Origin: RFSX01 sp964495785
GTDB taxonomy: Bacteria; Bacteroidota; Bacteroidia; Chitinophagales; Saprospiraceae
Direction of reading: 5' to 3'
Assembly (NCBI GenBank): GCA_964495785.1
Contig: CAZBXL010000006.1
Coordinates: 18,292 to 82,291, forward strand
DNA: 64,000 bases
Part shown: in pieces, positions 28,311 to 38,052 of the stretch
How positions within the stretch are numbered: the first letter of the stretch is position 1
Layout: each line of letters opens with the position of its first letter
The notes under the pieces: generated by a model
The model's input: only the letters and a program-made list of their open reading frames with translations
Told to the model about the DNA's origin: nothing
The model's database searches: none
Program-made: the position numbers and the translations under genes

Positions 28311-30395
28311 TTATTCTCCGCTGTAATTTGATCTTTTGATCGTAATGGTATCTGGTCCTTCTATCATTTTGAATTCTGTACGTCTGTTAAATCTATGTTC
28401 GTCATCTGTACATTTGACTCTATTCACACATCTATTGAGAATCTGTGTCTCTCCATACCCTACTGGTTTAATTCTATTTGGATTGATGCCTTTTTTCACT
28501 AACCATTTCTTAGCTGACTCTGCTCTACGTTGAGATAATTCTTTGTTGTAGCTATCCCGTCCTTGAGAGTCTGTATGTGATGATAACTCTATGACCATAC
28601 TCGGATATTGATCCATTAAGTCCTTAAGCAACATCAAGTCTGGCTCAGAATCTTTTAAGATTTTATCATCATCAAAATCATAGTAGATATTATTTAATCT
28701 AAAGGTTTCATTCTTTTCTACAATTGCTGTCTCTGATGGGTCTGGTTCTTCGACTTCTACTGGCTTTGGCTTAAGTGTAATTGTTTTATTTACAGTATAA
28801 TTATCTAATATTCCTGCTGTATTAAAGTCTATGCTGTCAGGAAAGTAGCCCTCTCTCGTTATGACTGCTTTATAACTAAAATCAGAATCTAAAAGAAATT
28901 GAAACTCATTGCCTAAGGCATTATACTTCATGTCCGTAGGATAGTTATACGGATCTGTAATGTTCTCTAACTTGATGGTAGCACCTTCTAACGGTTCATT
29001 GTTTTCGTTAGTCACTATCGCCAAGAGATCGATGACAATTTCTCTGATGCTGAATTCAAATATATCATCACAACAAGATTCACTTTTTAGTTTTTTCTTT
29101 TTTTCTGTCGGTCTGTTAGACACAATATATCCTCTATTACCTTCTGGAACAAAACTCGGATATAAGTCATCATAAGAAGAGTTATATCCCATACCCATAT
29201 TTTCTGGTGTACTCCATTCTGTGCCATCCCATAGACTATAAAAAATGTCATACCCACCTATCGTCGGAAACCCATCAGAACTAAAATATAATGTACCATT
29301 AAAATAAAATGGTGTGAGTTCGTCTTTCTTAGTATTAATCTTATCGCCTAAGTTAACAGGAGCAGAGAACTGTCCATCACCTAAGATATTAGAGTAGTAG
29401 ATGTCCATGCCTCCTATACCCCCATCCATATCGGATACGAAATAGAGGACCGTTCTACCGAATAGCGATCCTACTGCAGGTTGCTTAGCTATCCAGTCTC
29501 CATTGACAGTAGGTAATTCTTCTGATGCACTCCATCCAGAATCTCTTTTGTAGCTAACCATTAGTTTAGAAGATGTTATTTCTGTACCCACTGTCTGGAC
29601 TCTCGTATAATACATCGTTCTACCATCCTCAGAAAACGCTAAGTGTGTATTGTGGAAGTCTTTTCTATTTACATTTTGCTTAAGTGGTTCTGCATCACTG
29701 AACTTACCACTATCTTCTCTCTTTGCTAAGAAGATCTTAGCATGATAATCATCATCCTCTTCTTCTATTTCTATTATGTCTCTTCTATCAAGAGAACCGT
29801 AATAAAGCATTCCGTCTGGATTTTCTCTTGGAGAATATTCTGCTGAGGCAGAGTTGACTTCTTTATCAAGAGGCTTAAAGGATGTCTCTATATTCGGTTC
29901 TAATCCTTGTACAATTGCGATACCATCTAACTCAAATCTTGCTTTGTTTTTAAGCTCTTCATTCGTTGAGTAAGTGAGTAGGTTATTAAATGCATTGATG
30001 GCCTTGTCGTATTTCGCTTGAGCTTTCAGAGCCATACCATAACCATATAGTAAGTCTACGTATACGAGATCGTCATCATTTTTGAGAACTCTTGCATAAC
30101 CCTTTTCAGATTTTTCGTAGTCTCTTAAGATGAAGTTGAGATCAGCAAGTTTGATAGCAAATTCTTTAACTTGTGGATTACCTCTGCTTCCTTTTCTTAT
30201 ATCATCGTATGCTTTCTCGTACCACTCGAATGCACCAAGATAGTTTTCTTGTTCTTCTGCTTCTTGTGCAGCTTTTACTTTTTGCTCAAAAGTATTTTTA
30301 GTTATTGGTTGAGCTATAAGGGCACAACTGCTACATAGTATGGCTACTACAATGAGTGATTTCAACATGTATAAAAAGTTCTGTTGGTGTGTCAT
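28311..30395 (-). CDS. PorE-like TPR/beta-propeller/CRD/OmpA outer-membrane protein
   Basis: A 694-aa envelope protein with the four-part order described for PorE of the type IX secretion system: TPR helices (about 40-160), a PD40-type beta-propeller (about 185-430, repeated DGRTMYY, GRTVLYFVSDMDGG and GTLYFSSDGF blades), a carboxypeptidase-regulatory-like domain (about 445-535, EPLEGATIKLENIT) and a C-terminal OmpA peptidoglycan-binding domain (HTDSQGRDSYNKELSQRRAE, NRRTEF). A signal peptide follows MLKSLIVVA; that internal ATG (30368) may be the true start. It lies 39 bases downstream of the porP gene. Such proteins anchor T9SS parts to peptidoglycan. Confidence 0.85.
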   Translation of the reverse strand: MTHQQNFLYMLKSLIVVAILCSSCALIAQPITKNTFEQKVKAAQEAEEQENYLGAFEWYEKAYDDIRKGSRGNPQVKEFAIKLADLNFILRDYEKSEKGYARVLKNDDDLVYVDLLYGYGMALKAQAKYDKAINAFNNLLTYSTNEELKNKARFELDGIAIVQGLEPNIETSFKPLDKEVNSASAEYSPRENPDGMLYYGSLDRRDIIEIEEEDDDYHAKIFLAKREDSGKFSDAEPLKQNVNRKDFHNTHLAFSEDGRTMYYTRVQTVGTEITSSKLMVSYKRDSGWSASEELPTVNGDWIAKQPAVGSLFGRTVLYFVSDMDGGIGGMDIYYSNILGDGQFSAPVNLGDKINTKKDELTPFYFNGTLYFSSDGFPTIGGYDIFYSLWDGTEWSTPENMGMGYNSSYDDLYPSFVPEGNRGYIVSNRPTEKKKKLKSESCCDDIFEFSIREIVIDLLAIVTNENNEPLEGATIKLENITDPYNYPTDMKYNALGNEFQFLLDSDFSYKAVITREGYFPDSIDFNTAGILDNYTVNKTITLKPKPVEVEEPDPSETAIVEKNETFRLNNIYYDFDDDKILKDSEPDLMLLKDLMDQYPSMVIELSSHTDSQGRDSYNKELSQRRAESAKKWLVKKGINPNRIKPVGYGETQILNRCVNRVKCTDDEHRFNRRTEFKMIEGPDTITIKRSNYSGE

Positions 30396-30434
30396 AATTC
30401 TAATGGTTTTTACAAAAAATACTCATAGCCAATT

Positions 30435-31514
30435 CTACAATCGTGGACAGACATACTTTGGTTTTACAACTGCTTTCTTCTCCCAGTTGATCACTTTGGT
30501 AGCGCCTAATTCTATAGCTCCAAAAGTACCGTTAGCTTGGGTCAAACCTATGACGTTAGTATCGTATGTCAGTCCAAATCTCCAATCCTTCCAATCTGCT
30601 CCTAAAAATATTGGTATATCCATGTTGTCATTAACTCTCCATCCTATTCCACCATTGAGTGTAAAATCTTTCTCAGGATTTACTAAGTAAGAAATTAATC
30701 CTTGTAGTAATAGAACGTTGGCATTAGCTGTACTCATATACAGAACTGTCGGATTTAGAACGACTCTATTTGATAGACTGACATAATACTGCGCAAAAAC
30801 ATTGAACCTTCTATCTAAATTCTGTCTCGTATTCACTCCTGGTATAGTATCCAATGCAGGATTACCTAATCTCGGACTTAGCAAGTGGTCAGTCGATATG
30901 CCTATTCTTAGGTCTGCTTTCTTACCTACCGGCGTTGTATACATGACACCTACCATGAAATCATTGGCACTCTGCTCGCTTGCTTCATCTACTTGAAGAG
31001 ATTCTATATCTTGACCAATTGTATTGTTATTAGACAATGAAAAAGGAGAACTAAAGAAGTTCTTATTCCCCAAGCTCGTTGTGTAAGATCCATATCTTGC
31101 TCCTAATGTAAATACTGACGTCTGGTCCTTATTAAGGCTTAGGTGATATGCTGCAGCTAATCCGGCAAAATTTCTATTGAACTTTCCTGCTCCCACAGTT
31201 GACCTTGATATATTAAGTCCTACAGAAATCCAATCAGTTTCTTTAAGTCCAAAAGGAAGACTACCATCTACAGCAATACTTAGATCATCAAATGAATTTC
31301 TACCTGTGTCGTTACCAGTGTTATTTCCATTAGCTACACCTGTTCCCTGGTTTCTACCTATCGCATTGACTCTCAGATTACCCAGAAAGGCACCTGTAAA
31401 AGCTGGATTGACTTCTACTGGAGCAAATTGCCAGTAAGTATTATGAAAATCCTGCGCTTGTGAGGCTAAGCTGAATATTGTAAATAATGTTATTGTAATG
31501 TACCTTAATTTCAT
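30435..31514 (-). CDS. type IX secretion system PorP/SprF-family membrane protein
   Basis: A 359-aa outer-membrane barrel of the PorP/SprF family. It has a signal peptide (MKLRYITITLFTIFSLASQAQ) and the hallmark N-terminus of the mature chain, QFAPVEVNPAFTGAF, followed by many amphipathic strands and KADLRIGISTDHLL. PorP/SprF proteins work with PorE-like or C-terminal-domain proteins in secretion or surface attachment (for example SprF with the adhesin SprB). The directly downstream PorE-like gene fits that. No large adhesin gene lies next to it, so its cargo is not obvious. Confidence 0.9.
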   Translation of the reverse strand: MKLRYITITLFTIFSLASQAQDFHNTYWQFAPVEVNPAFTGAFLGNLRVNAIGRNQGTGVANGNNTGNDTGRNSFDDLSIAVDGSLPFGLKETDWISVGLNISRSTVGAGKFNRNFAGLAAAYHLSLNKDQTSVFTLGARYGSYTTSLGNKNFFSSPFSLSNNNTIGQDIESLQVDEASEQSANDFMVGVMYTTPVGKKADLRIGISTDHLLSPRLGNPALDTIPGVNTRQNLDRRFNVFAQYYVSLSNRVVLNPTVLYMSTANANVLLLQGLISYLVNPEKDFTLNGGIGWRVNDNMDIPIFLGADWKDWRFGLTYDTNVIGLTQANGTFGAIELGATKVINWEKKAVVKPKYVCPRL

Positions 31515-31722
31515 AGGTATAGTTTAGCTTTTAATTTAGCTAAAATAGCTTATTCGGTATTGTTTATGAAATATACGCCTCAATATGATCGTCAAGTGTC
31601 CTAAAACGCAATACATATGCTCATAACTGTCCTGTGATGGCTTATAATGCTGTTTTTTAAGCATAAAGAACTTATCCCTATTTTGTAAAATCTTGATGTA
31701 GAATTAGTTCTACTTTTATTGT

Positions 31723-32700
31723 GTGAAAAAATATAATCTCATCTATTTATTTCTGCTGATAGGATTTAGTTATTCTATAGGTCAGATGGATAGCCTGTCT
31801 CAAGCTTATCAGGAAGTAGATTATACTCAACGCAAGAAAACTTTATTATACGGTGTAGGATCAAGTTATATAGCAGGTTCTACAGGCTTGTACTTTGCTT
31901 GGTATAGGCAGAATCCTCAGTCCAGCTTTCATTTCTTTGACGATCGTCGTGAGTGGTTGGGCATGGATAAGCTCGGGCATATCTACTCAGGATACAATCA
32001 AGCTTTTATCATGCATAAAGGGCTCAAGTGGGCCGGATATGAAGATAATAAAGCCTTACTCTATAGTGCATTAGTAGGTATAGGGTTTCAATCAACGATA
32101 GAAATTATGGATGGTTTCTCTTCTAAGTGGGGATTCTCCAATGCTGACTTTATTACTAATATCGTAGGTGTATCAGGATTTGTAATTCAAGACAAAATGT
32201 GGAAAGAACAGCGACTCACTTTCAAAATGTCATATTGGCCCATCAGCTATCCTTCAGATATAATAAATTCTGAATCTCAACTTTTTTCATCTACTCTCAA
32301 TGAAAGGGCTGATGACTTATATGGTTCAAGTGTAGGGAGATTCCTAAAAGACTATAATGGTCAGACGATATGGCTTAGTGTCAATGTCTCCTCATTCTTG
32401 AATAATAACTTATGGCCAGAATGGCTCTCGTTAGCTATCGGATATAGCGGTCAGAACATGTACGGTGGGTTTGATAATCAATGGAGTATCAATGATGAAT
32501 CATTCATATTAGATCCCAAGCTTTATCCACGGTATGGACAGTTTGTGTTGGCATTGGATTACAACCTTACAGCGTTTAGATCTCAGAGTCCTTTTGTCAA
32601 TACACTTCTTGACTTACTCAACCTTCTAAAATTTCCAGCTCCTGCAGTTCAGTATAATCGGATAGATGGGCTGAAGTTTAGTTTGCTATTTCTGAATTGA
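31723..32700 (+). CDS. DUF2279 family protein
   Basis: A 325-aa exported protein of the DUF2279 family, function unknown. It has a signal peptide (MKKYNLIYLFLLIGFSYSIG), the family core SSFHFFDDRREWLGMDKLGH with nearby Gly/Tyr/Ala-rich helices, and further hydrophobic segments. The start is GTG at 31723; the in-frame stop at 31705-31707 leaves no room for an ATG. A predicted outer-membrane-associated location is inferred from the aromatic-rich C-terminal part. It is transcribed alone and convergent with the M28 gene. Confidence 0.78.
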   Translation: MKKYNLIYLFLLIGFSYSIGQMDSLSQAYQEVDYTQRKKTLLYGVGSSYIAGSTGLYFAWYRQNPQSSFHFFDDRREWLGMDKLGHIYSGYNQAFIMHKGLKWAGYEDNKALLYSALVGIGFQSTIEIMDGFSSKWGFSNADFITNIVGVSGFVIQDKMWKEQRLTFKMSYWPISYPSDIINSESQLFSSTLNERADDLYGSSVGRFLKDYNGQTIWLSVNVSSFLNNNLWPEWLSLAIGYSGQNMYGGFDNQWSINDESFILDPKLYPRYGQFVLALDYNLTAFRSQSPFVNTLLDLLNLLKFPAPAVQYNRIDGLKFSLLFLN

Positions 32701-32770
32701 AAATACTCGTATGTTTATCAATAGCTATGAGATTATATTTTGTTATATCCTCAGAGCTGATCGATCCTCT

Positions 32771-34393
32771 TTACTTCACCACACCATCAACGATAATTCT
32801 ATTTTCGCGATTAGCTAAGTCCCATGCTAAGTGGAATATATGACGTCCTATAACTTCCATCTTATCAAACATAATCTTATCTACAGTATCTGTGGTTCTA
32901 TGATAATCTTCGTGTACACCACTAAAGAAAAAGATGGCTGGAATACCTTTCTTAGCAAAATTATAATGATCTGATCTAAAGTAATATCTGTTAGGGTCAT
33001 CTTCAGAATTATATTTGTAATCCATTATAATCTGAGAATACTCATTATTCATCTCTTCATTTATTTTATGAAGGTCAGTGCTTAATCTATCAGATCCAAT
33101 GACGTATATATACTCTGGATTATTAGCATATTTCTTATCTACTCTTCCGACCATATCTATGTTAACATTGGCGACCGTACTCTCTATGGGGAAGATTGGA
33201 TTTTCAGCATAGTATTCAGATCCTAATAGTCCTTTCTCTTCTCCTGTCACGAGAAGGCAAAGTATTGATCTTCGAGGACCATTACCTTCATTTTTAGCTT
33301 GTGTAAATGCCTCAGCTATCTCCAGGACTGTAGATGTACCTGAACCGTTATCATCAGCTCCATTATATACATCATTGCCTTTCTTACCTAAGTGATCATA
33401 GTGACCTGAAATAACAATTAATTCATCCTTCTTATCTGTCCCTTCTATATATCCCATGACATTATGTCCCTTAATAACTTCTAGACTTCTCTCAAAATTT
33501 ATAGCCATATCTGTGGATAGCTTGATGTCTTTGGCTTTGCCTCTTTTCTTATTTTTCTTTCTCCATCTTTTGATCTTTTTATCTTTCTTAGCTATGATGT
33601 CTTTAGCTATTGTAGAGGAAATATAGATGTGATTAGCATATTCCTTATCTACCAATTCTCCATCCCCTAATTCTAATGAAGGTGACACAAGAAATCTTCT
33701 ATTCTGATCTAAGAATTGTTTCAGTTGATCTTCTATGATGAGTACAGACTTCACACCCTTAGCCTGTGCTACGGCAAGTTTCTTCCATATATTACTTGTC
33801 CATTCTGAAGGTGCTTTTTGTCCTGTGATATATGAGATGCTATCCTTATTAAGTGGCTCACCTTTATTAATCATGATCACTTTTCCTCTTACATTATTGC
33901 CTTTATAATCACTGTACTTTTCATCATCGATTCCATAACCTAAAAAGACAACTTCGTCTAAGTTGAGATTAGGCATATCCTCATTCATTGTAGCAAAGGT
34001 CATGTAATCCCATAGGTGCTTGTAGGTATTTCCATTTACAGTCATTTCGTTTTTAGCCCAGCCTGTTCTGTTAAAGGCAACGTTTTGGTAATAGCTGTTC
34101 TCGATTCCTATTGCTGGCAATCCTAATGACCTGAAATAGTCTGCAATATATTTGGCTGCTTTATCATTCCCTGCTGTTCCTGTTTCTCTTCCTTCATATT
34201 CATCAGAGGCGAGAACGTGTAGGTGGTCAGATAATTTTTCCTTAGTTATTACAGCAGCATATTTGTTAGACAAATCTGTGCTATCGGTATTAAGTTCTAT
34301 TGACTTATCTGGAGTAGATACAGAACTTATATATTGACCAAAACCAATGAAAGGAATTAAAAATACTACGAATAGAAATAAGAATTTATTCAT
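32771..34393 (-). CDS. secreted M28 family zinc peptidase
   Basis: A 540-aa aminopeptidase-type enzyme with a signal peptide ending near FIGFGQ. Di-zinc ligands are in SGHYDHLG, GADDNGSGT, TGEEKGLLGSEYY, NIDMVGR and SDHYNFAKKGIP. A PA-like domain inserted before the catalytic core contains a strikingly basic stretch (residues near 274-292, KKDKKIKRWRKKNKKRGK). It should hydrolyse peptides in the periplasm or outside. Downstream of rpiB on the same strand with a 44-base spacer. Confidence 0.9.
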   Translation of the reverse strand: MNKFLFLFVVFLIPFIGFGQYISSVSTPDKSIELNTDSTDLSNKYAAVITKEKLSDHLHVLASDEYEGRETGTAGNDKAAKYIADYFRSLGLPAIGIENSYYQNVAFNRTGWAKNEMTVNGNTYKHLWDYMTFATMNEDMPNLNLDEVVFLGYGIDDEKYSDYKGNNVRGKVIMINKGEPLNKDSISYITGQKAPSEWTSNIWKKLAVAQAKGVKSVLIIEDQLKQFLDQNRRFLVSPSLELGDGELVDKEYANHIYISSTIAKDIIAKKDKKIKRWRKKNKKRGKAKDIKLSTDMAINFERSLEVIKGHNVMGYIEGTDKKDELIVISGHYDHLGKKGNDVYNGADDNGSGTSTVLEIAEAFTQAKNEGNGPRRSILCLLVTGEEKGLLGSEYYAENPIFPIESTVANVNIDMVGRVDKKYANNPEYIYVIGSDRLSTDLHKINEEMNNEYSQIIMDYKYNSEDDPNRYYFRSDHYNFAKKGIPAIFFFSGVHEDYHRTTDTVDKIMFDKMEVIGRHIFHLAWDLANRENRIIVDGVVK

Positions 34394-34437
34394 TTGTTAT
34401 ATGAAATAAAGTGTACGTTAATAATAAGAATATACGT

Positions 34438-34869
34438 TTATTGACAAGCGATCTTACCGACACGTCGACCATGTCTACCTCCTTCGAATGCCGTATTTAA
34501 AAATGTTTTTACCATCATCGCTGCCATTCTTTTAGTGACGAACCTCGCAGGTATACATATGATATTAGCATCATTATGTTGTCTTGCAAGTGCTGCGATC
34601 TCTGTATTCCAACATATCGCTGCTCTAATATCTCCGTGCTTGTTAGCAGTCATAGACACGCCATTAGCGCTGCCGCAGATAAGGATACCTAATTCTGACT
34701 TCTTCTGTTCTACATCGTCCGCTACTGGGTGAGCAAAGTCCGGATAATCTACAGAGTCTCCTGTATCTGTTCCGTAATTAGTAGACTCATGTCCCCATTC
34801 TTTCAACTTAGAAATCAAGAATTTCTTATAATCATATCCGGCATGATCTGATCCAATAGCCACCTTCAT
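34438..34869 (-). CDS. rpiB: ribose 5-phosphate isomerase B
   Basis: RpiB interconverts ribulose 5-phosphate and ribose 5-phosphate in the pentose phosphate pathway. The 143-aa protein has GSDHAGYDYKK (5-15), the active-site ICGSANGVSMTANK with the catalytic-type Cys, and ARQHNDANIICIPAR. Length and order are normal. It lies between the GT117-type gene upstream (35 bases) and the M28 gene downstream, in one minus-strand run. Confidence 0.93.
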   Translation of the reverse strand: MKVAIGSDHAGYDYKKFLISKLKEWGHESTNYGTDTGDSVDYPDFAHPVADDVEQKKSELGILICGSANGVSMTANKHGDIRAAICWNTEIAALARQHNDANIICIPARFVTKRMAAMMVKTFLNTAFEGGRHGRRVGKIACQ

Positions 34870-34904
34870 AATTAATCAATATGTTGATTTTATAATATTA
34901 GTTT

Positions 34905-37900
34905 TTAACCTTTTATGTTTCTCGCTGCATCTATGTAGCTACTAAACTCTGTTTGATATTTATTAATCAATTCTTGATCTCCTATGATCTGAGCTGTAGC
35001 TTGTATCTCTGAGGCTCCACGCATAGAATACTGTAACTCAGTCATGAAACTTGGAAGCTCATCATCATCAAGAGAAATATAGAAGTTTAGTTTCTGACGT
35101 GTCTCTTCTGCAAGAATTTCAAGGTGCTTTTTAGCAAGTTCCTTATCTCCATACTTGGCTATAATTTCTATAAACGGAACTATACTTTCATCATAAGCAA
35201 AGTTAAAATGTGGAAATGCATTAAGATACTCTACAGATAGATCAACGGCTTTCTGAGTCTGACCTTTATCAGCAAGATCTTGAGCTGTACGCATCATGAC
35301 AATCTTCATCGCCTGCAGTTCAGCTGCATAACTTTCATCTACGAAAGCATCTTTCTTATCCAGATTACCCCACTTCCATTTATTGACAATATTATCATAG
35401 GCTTTGTCTGTAGCAACTCTACCACTACCATATATAGACAAGCCCTGAACACTCCTCGACTTCACAGGTATGATTCTCAGCCCTAATCCTTCCATCTGCA
35501 TGTAATCATTTAAACCTAAGAGCTTCTCGTTCTTACATGTAACGGCAAAGTAGATTTTTCTATCCTGAATATTAGAAGCGATGACATCCATCACTGCCAA
35601 TTGATCTTTAGTTATATATCTCGTACCCTGAGGTAGTTTTAAGTCTATTCTGTTGACCATATTGGCGGTGTCCTTTATAGACATAAGACCCTTACTGATC
35701 ATAGAGTTTCTATCTATCGGTATGTAGAGATTCCTTGATCTCATTACCGTCTGTCCTCTCGCATTATTCTCTTTGTTACCTATGAAATCGAGTTCTTCGT
35801 ATATATTAACTGGTACCGTAGCAGTACCTGGTTCTCTTTCATATACGAATACCTGATTACGTTTATTACCTCTGTACTCCTCTAGTGGGATAGTTAGTTT
35901 TAATGGCGGAGAGTCGTTAACTTTTCTTACCAGTTTCTGTATATACCAGTCGACGGCTATAAGGCTCAAGTTCACAACCCTCACATCTCTTCTGATATTC
36001 TCTACTTCTTGGGCATACCATAGCGGGTAAGTATCATTATCTCCGTATGTAAATATGATGGCATTTTCATCCACAGAATTGAGGAAGTTAGCTGCATAAT
36101 CTCGAGATGCGTATATACCCATACGTGAGTGATCGTCAAAATTCTCAAAGCCCATAATTATAGGAGCCGTTAGTACTAATACTCCTGCTACAAGAGGAGC
36201 TATCGAACCTGATAATTTGGCTTTTTCTACGGCAAGTTTCGTTATTGCAAGTACTGACAATCCTATCCATATACAGAATGTAAAGAATGATCCTACCAGT
36301 ACATAGTCTCTTTCTCTCGGCTCATTAGGTGGCTGATTAGAATAGAGAATCAGTCCTAATCCAGTAATTAAGAATAACAAGAATATAGCTGCAAAAGTCT
36401 TCTTATCCTTACGGGCATGATACAGCAAACCTATTATACCAAATATCAATGGTAAGAAATAATATGAGTTTTTGCCTTTATCATTTTTCATAGTATCGGT
36501 CATCTCACTCGTCTCATGTAATCGCCATTCGTCTATCGGCGTGATACCTGACTGCCAGTGTCCGCTACTTTTATCCCATGGAGAAAAACCCTGAGACGCA
36601 TTTTGTTTTCCTACGAAGTTCCACATAAAGTATCTCCAGTACATCCATCCCATCTGATAGCTAAACATAAATTTCAGATTATAAAGATAGCTTGGTCGAC
36701 CTCTGAGTTCTTTGCCCATGAGGTGCTTATACCATTCTCTGTGTAACTGAGGTCGAGGACCTTCAGAGTGACCGATTCTAGGAAATAGCATCTTGTCTCT
36801 GTTGTTATACACATAGTCAAGTTTCTTATCTACTATCTCGTACTTGTCACCGACTCTGCCGTATCTATCTTTCTCAGCCAGTTCGATCGGTTGAGAGTCA
36901 AAGTGAGGACCGTATAATAGTGCTCGCTCGCCGTATTGTTCTCTATTAAGGTATGGCAATATTCTTGTCGCATCACTCGGCACATTCATATTGATGGGCG
37001 TATCTGCATTAGCACGTATAAATATGACACCTATCGTAGAGAACCCTATCATTGTCATCAGCGCTGACATAGTAAGCCATTGCAATACTGCATTCCTCTT
37101 AACGTGAGCTAATCTTAGTAGCCCAACCGTCACTGCAGCTACTACTAATAGCGCCGCTACAAGACCTGAATGAATAGGTAATCCGATACTATTGACTAAG
37201 AATATTTCTAATGAAAGCCATAGAGAAGGTATCCCTACGATTACGACTTTTTGTATGAATATAATTGCTGCAGCTCCTGCTACGAAACTTAATACATATC
37301 CTAATAGGCTGTGTTCTTTCCACTTCTTATTATAATATAGTACTCCTATCGCAGGTAATGTCAACAAACTCAAAAGGTGAACTCCTATCGATAACCCAGC
37401 AGAATATGCTGTAAAAACCAACCACTTATCTGCCTTAGGCGTATCAGGTAAGACATACCATCTGATCGCAGACCATAATGTCAGAATTGTAAAAAAAGTA
37501 GACATCGCATACACCTCTCCCTCTACTGCACTAAACCATATAGATGTACAAAATGCCATAGATAATCCAGAAACTAATCCTGCAAAAGACAATTGCAAAT
37601 TCTGACCAGCTGTTGTCTCTACCCCTTTTTCTACCATGGTTAATCTTCCGAGCATCATCGTGATACGAGCCACTAAAAATGCTCCGAAAGCTGTGCATAC
37701 TCCAGACATAAGATTGACAGCAAATGCAATATCAGCTGGATCTGAAGAAATGATACTCGCTACCCAAGTAAAGAGTCTACCTACTAACATAAATAAAGGT
37801 GCCCCTGGCGGGTGTACCACCTCTAACTTATAGGCTCCTAATATAAATTCTCCCACATCCCAAAGACTACCAGTCCTCTCTGCAGAAAAATAATACACTA

Positions 37901-37964
37901 CCATCGTGATAATGAATACAAGCCAACTGGATAAAGTCTTGGACTTCTTAAAGGAATCTAACAT
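34905..37964 (-). CDS. DUF2723 / GT117-type polytopic glycosyltransferase
   Basis: A 1019-aa inner-membrane protein of the DUF2723 family, assigned to glycosyltransferase family GT117. The N-terminal half has ten or more hydrophobic helices and an early acidic motif after the first helix (GSLWDVGEFILGAYKLEVVH, matching the WDxGE type catalytic loop of GT-C enzymes). The C-terminal part is soluble, with a helical region after residue 850. GT-C enzymes transfer sugars from lipid carriers on the periplasmic side; Bacteroidota members have been linked to protein O-glycosylation. Substrate is unknown. Confidence 0.85.
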   Translation of the reverse strand: MLDSFKKSKTLSSWLVFIITMVVYYFSAERTGSLWDVGEFILGAYKLEVVHPPGAPLFMLVGRLFTWVASIISSDPADIAFAVNLMSGVCTAFGAFLVARITMMLGRLTMVEKGVETTAGQNLQLSFAGLVSGLSMAFCTSIWFSAVEGEVYAMSTFFTILTLWSAIRWYVLPDTPKADKWLVFTAYSAGLSIGVHLLSLLTLPAIGVLYYNKKWKEHSLLGYVLSFVAGAAAIIFIQKVVIVGIPSLWLSLEIFLVNSIGLPIHSGLVAALLVVAAVTVGLLRLAHVKRNAVLQWLTMSALMTMIGFSTIGVIFIRANADTPINMNVPSDATRILPYLNREQYGERALLYGPHFDSQPIELAEKDRYGRVGDKYEIVDKKLDYVYNNRDKMLFPRIGHSEGPRPQLHREWYKHLMGKELRGRPSYLYNLKFMFSYQMGWMYWRYFMWNFVGKQNASQGFSPWDKSSGHWQSGITPIDEWRLHETSEMTDTMKNDKGKNSYYFLPLIFGIIGLLYHARKDKKTFAAIFLLFLITGLGLILYSNQPPNEPRERDYVLVGSFFTFCIWIGLSVLAITKLAVEKAKLSGSIAPLVAGVLVLTAPIIMGFENFDDHSRMGIYASRDYAANFLNSVDENAIIFTYGDNDTYPLWYAQEVENIRRDVRVVNLSLIAVDWYIQKLVRKVNDSPPLKLTIPLEEYRGNKRNQVFVYEREPGTATVPVNIYEELDFIGNKENNARGQTVMRSRNLYIPIDRNSMISKGLMSIKDTANMVNRIDLKLPQGTRYITKDQLAVMDVIASNIQDRKIYFAVTCKNEKLLGLNDYMQMEGLGLRIIPVKSRSVQGLSIYGSGRVATDKAYDNIVNKWKWGNLDKKDAFVDESYAAELQAMKIVMMRTAQDLADKGQTQKAVDLSVEYLNAFPHFNFAYDESIVPFIEIIAKYGDKELAKKHLEILAEETRQKLNFYISLDDDELPSFMTELQYSMRGASEIQATAQIIGDQELINKYQTEFSSYIDAARNIKG

Positions 37965-38052
37965 ATGATAAGTCTATATATCTTAATAATGACTGTAAAA
38001 TTAATAAATAAGGGAAAAGGAAGGCTTACCAATCTACGAAATGTTTCGTTTT

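Noticed and set aside
31682..31720. Promoter for the DUF2279 gene (TTTG ... TACTTTTA)
   Set aside because: The spacing (about 25 bases) is too long and the -7 box is imperfect.
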